Of a stretch of 64,000 nucleotides of DNA, positions 63,035 through 64,000 are shown piece after piece. The notes below the pieces were generated by a model. The model made no database searches. It saw nothing but the letters and a program-made list of their open reading frames with translations, and was not told the origin of the DNA. Every line of letters starts with the position of its first letter. Within the stretch, counting starts at the first letter, position 1. The translations under genes and the position numbers were made by a program. Source of the stretch: an uncultured Prevotellaceae bacterium (GTDB lineage: Bacteria > Bacteroidota > Bacteroidia > Bacteroidales > Bacteroidaceae); NCBI GenBank assembly GCA_947169245.1, contig CAMVPA010000004.1, positions 1 to 64,000 on the forward strand. The letters run 5' to 3'.

Positions 63035-64000
63035 TTACTTTACATTTCCCACCTTGATGAGATACTCTCCGATTTGTACGGCGTTGAGGGCAGCGCCCTT
63101 ACGAATCTGGTCGCCAGAAAGCCAGAACGTCAGGCCATTCTCATCGCTCAGATCCTTACGCACACGACCCACAAAGACATCGTCCTTGCCTGCCGTCTCG
63201 AGCGGCATGGGATAGACGAGGTTGGCGGGATCGTCGACGAGCGTACAGCCGGGAGCGGCGGCAATAGCCTGCTGTGCCTCCTCGACGCTGATGGGACGCT
63301 CAGTCTCAATCCAGACACTCTCGGAATGGCTGCGCAGCGACGAGACACGTACGCACATGGCCGAGCACTTAGCGTCGGTATGCATGATTTTCTGCGTCTC
63401 GTTGAACATCTTCATCTCCTCCTTCGTGTAGCCGTTGGGCTGGAAGACGTCAATCTGGGGAATGACATTGTAAGCCAGCTGGTGGGGGAACTTCTTGACG
63501 GTCTTCACCTCGCCTGTCTCGACCATCTCCTTATACTGCTGCTGCAACTCGGCCATGGCGGCAGCACCGGCCCCCGAGGCACTCTGATAAGAGGCGACAT
63601 GGATGCGCTTGATGTGGCTCAGCTGCTCTAAGGGCTGCAGCACGACAACCATCATGATGGTCGTGCAGTTGGGATTGGCAATGATGCCGCGCGGACGGTT
63701 CAGCGCATCGGCGGCGTTGCACTCGGGAACCACCAAGGGTACGTCGGCGTCCATACGGAAAGCCGAGCTATTGTCAATCATCACGCAGCCGTACTTCGTG
63801 ATGTCGGCAGCAAACTCCCTCGACGTGCCGGCACCGGCCGATGTGAAGGCGATATCGATGTCCTTGAAATCGTCGTTATGCTGGAGCAGCTTCACTGTCA
63901 GCTCCTTTCCACGGAAGGTATACTTAGTGCCAGCCGAGCGCTCAGAGCCGAAAAGCACAAGTTCGTCCATCGGAAAATTTCTCTCATCAAGCAGGCGCAG
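63035..64000 (-). CDS. asd: Aspartate-semialdehyde dehydrogenase (5' partial)
   Basis: The enzyme reduces aspartyl phosphate to the semialdehyde for lysine, threonine and methionine. The track begins at an internal Met (63970), but the frame is open to base 64000 ([26 protein letters not shown]), a family segment, so roughly 20 N-terminal residues are outside the window. Catalytic Cys is in [25 protein letters not shown] and [15 protein letters not shown] (active-site His) follow. Pathway partner of ddh at 45.8 kb. Confidence 0.95.
   Translation of the reverse strand: MRLLDERNFPMDELVLFGSERSAGTKYTFRGKELTVKLLQHNDDFKDIDIAFTSAGAGTSREFAADITKYGCVMIDNSSAFRMDADVPLVVPECNAADALNRPRGIIANPNCTTIMMVVVLQPLEQLSHIKRIHVASYQSASGAGAAAMAELQQQYKEMVETGEVKTVKKFPHQLAYNVIPQIDVFQPNGYTKEEMKMFNETQKIMHTDAKCSAMCVRVSSLRSHSESVWIETERPISVEEAQQAIAAAPGCTLVDDPANLVYPMPLETAGKDDVFVGRVRKDLSDENGLTFWLSGDQIRKGAALNAVQIGEYLIKVGNVK

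Overview
This window is a chromosomal segment of a Bacteroidales bacterium, most likely Prevotella in the broad sense (Prevotellaceae). The signs are Bacteroidetes-type promoters (TTTG, about 20 bases, then TAnnTTTG) ahead of many genes, weak Shine-Dalgarno sites, and Bacteroidetes-restricted families (DUF3822, DUF5687, DUF4876, DUF6850, DUF3316, DUF3836-like). BspA-like leucine-rich repeats, a TonB-dependent receptor and YNLxG...GxYxxNGRK C-terminal sorting tails fit the same group. I see no rRNA, prophage, insertion sequence or CRISPR array. Both ends cut through a gene: a WG-repeat protein at base 1 and asd at base 64000.

Layout. 1-5.1 kb: WG-repeat/zinc-finger protein, a domain remnant, an AlbA_2 regulator and a RecD-like helicase. 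5.2-11.2 kb: DUF3822 and rsmD, a large CotH/lamin-tail secreted protein and a small secreted protein. 11.3-18.2 kb: iron alcohol dehydrogenase, lipoprotein flavodoxin, coiled-coil protein, MFS transporter, RhuM protein, AraC regulator and a broken fructokinase. 18.3-23.2 kb: minus-strand run dnaG-queD-queE-cardiolipin synthase. 23.2-31.8 kb: a decayed junction with a chimeric histidine kinase/response regulator, a tandem rhamnogalacturonan-type esterase, an ABC exporter pair and a BspA-like protein. 32-38 kb: etfB-etfA-small protein-acyl-CoA dehydrogenase, then a carboxypeptidase-regulatory-like protein, a C_GCAxxG protein and an fRMsr. 37.9-46.7 kb, minus strand: DUF4353-like lipoprotein, AEC transporter, purN, mutY, sulfatase, serB, ddh. 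46.9-53.8 kb: ruvA, GH28, Bacteroidetes topoisomerase IV subunit A, DUF3316 and an S41 protease. 53.9-54.1 kb: tRNA-Leu and tRNA-Val. 54.7-63 kb: a six-gene envelope operon (secreted HMA-domain protein, TonB receptor, DUF4876, DUF6850, DUF4876, FMN-binding protein). 63-64 kb: asd.

The outstanding feature is a set of short palindromic or tandem DNA repeats inserted in frame inside ordinary, often essential, genes: dnaG twice, rsmD, ruvA, mutY twice, queE three times, cardiolipin synthase twice, etfB, the RecD-like helicase, an esterase and a histidine kinase. Two families (A and B) have conserved cores between variable self-complementary arms. Where the same family occurs in different genes it is read in the same frame and orientation, giving recurring peptides such as ENSSEA-SGVQGDLAPR and PSRVGGES-LQEQRQGDG-PSRSGGAGGGL. 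They resemble the Rickettsia palindromic elements in concept. I do not know of a description in Prevotella, but I could not search. Several loci also carry deletions (fructokinase, kinase/regulator fusion, gene remnants), so this genome seems prone to short-repeat-driven rearrangement.
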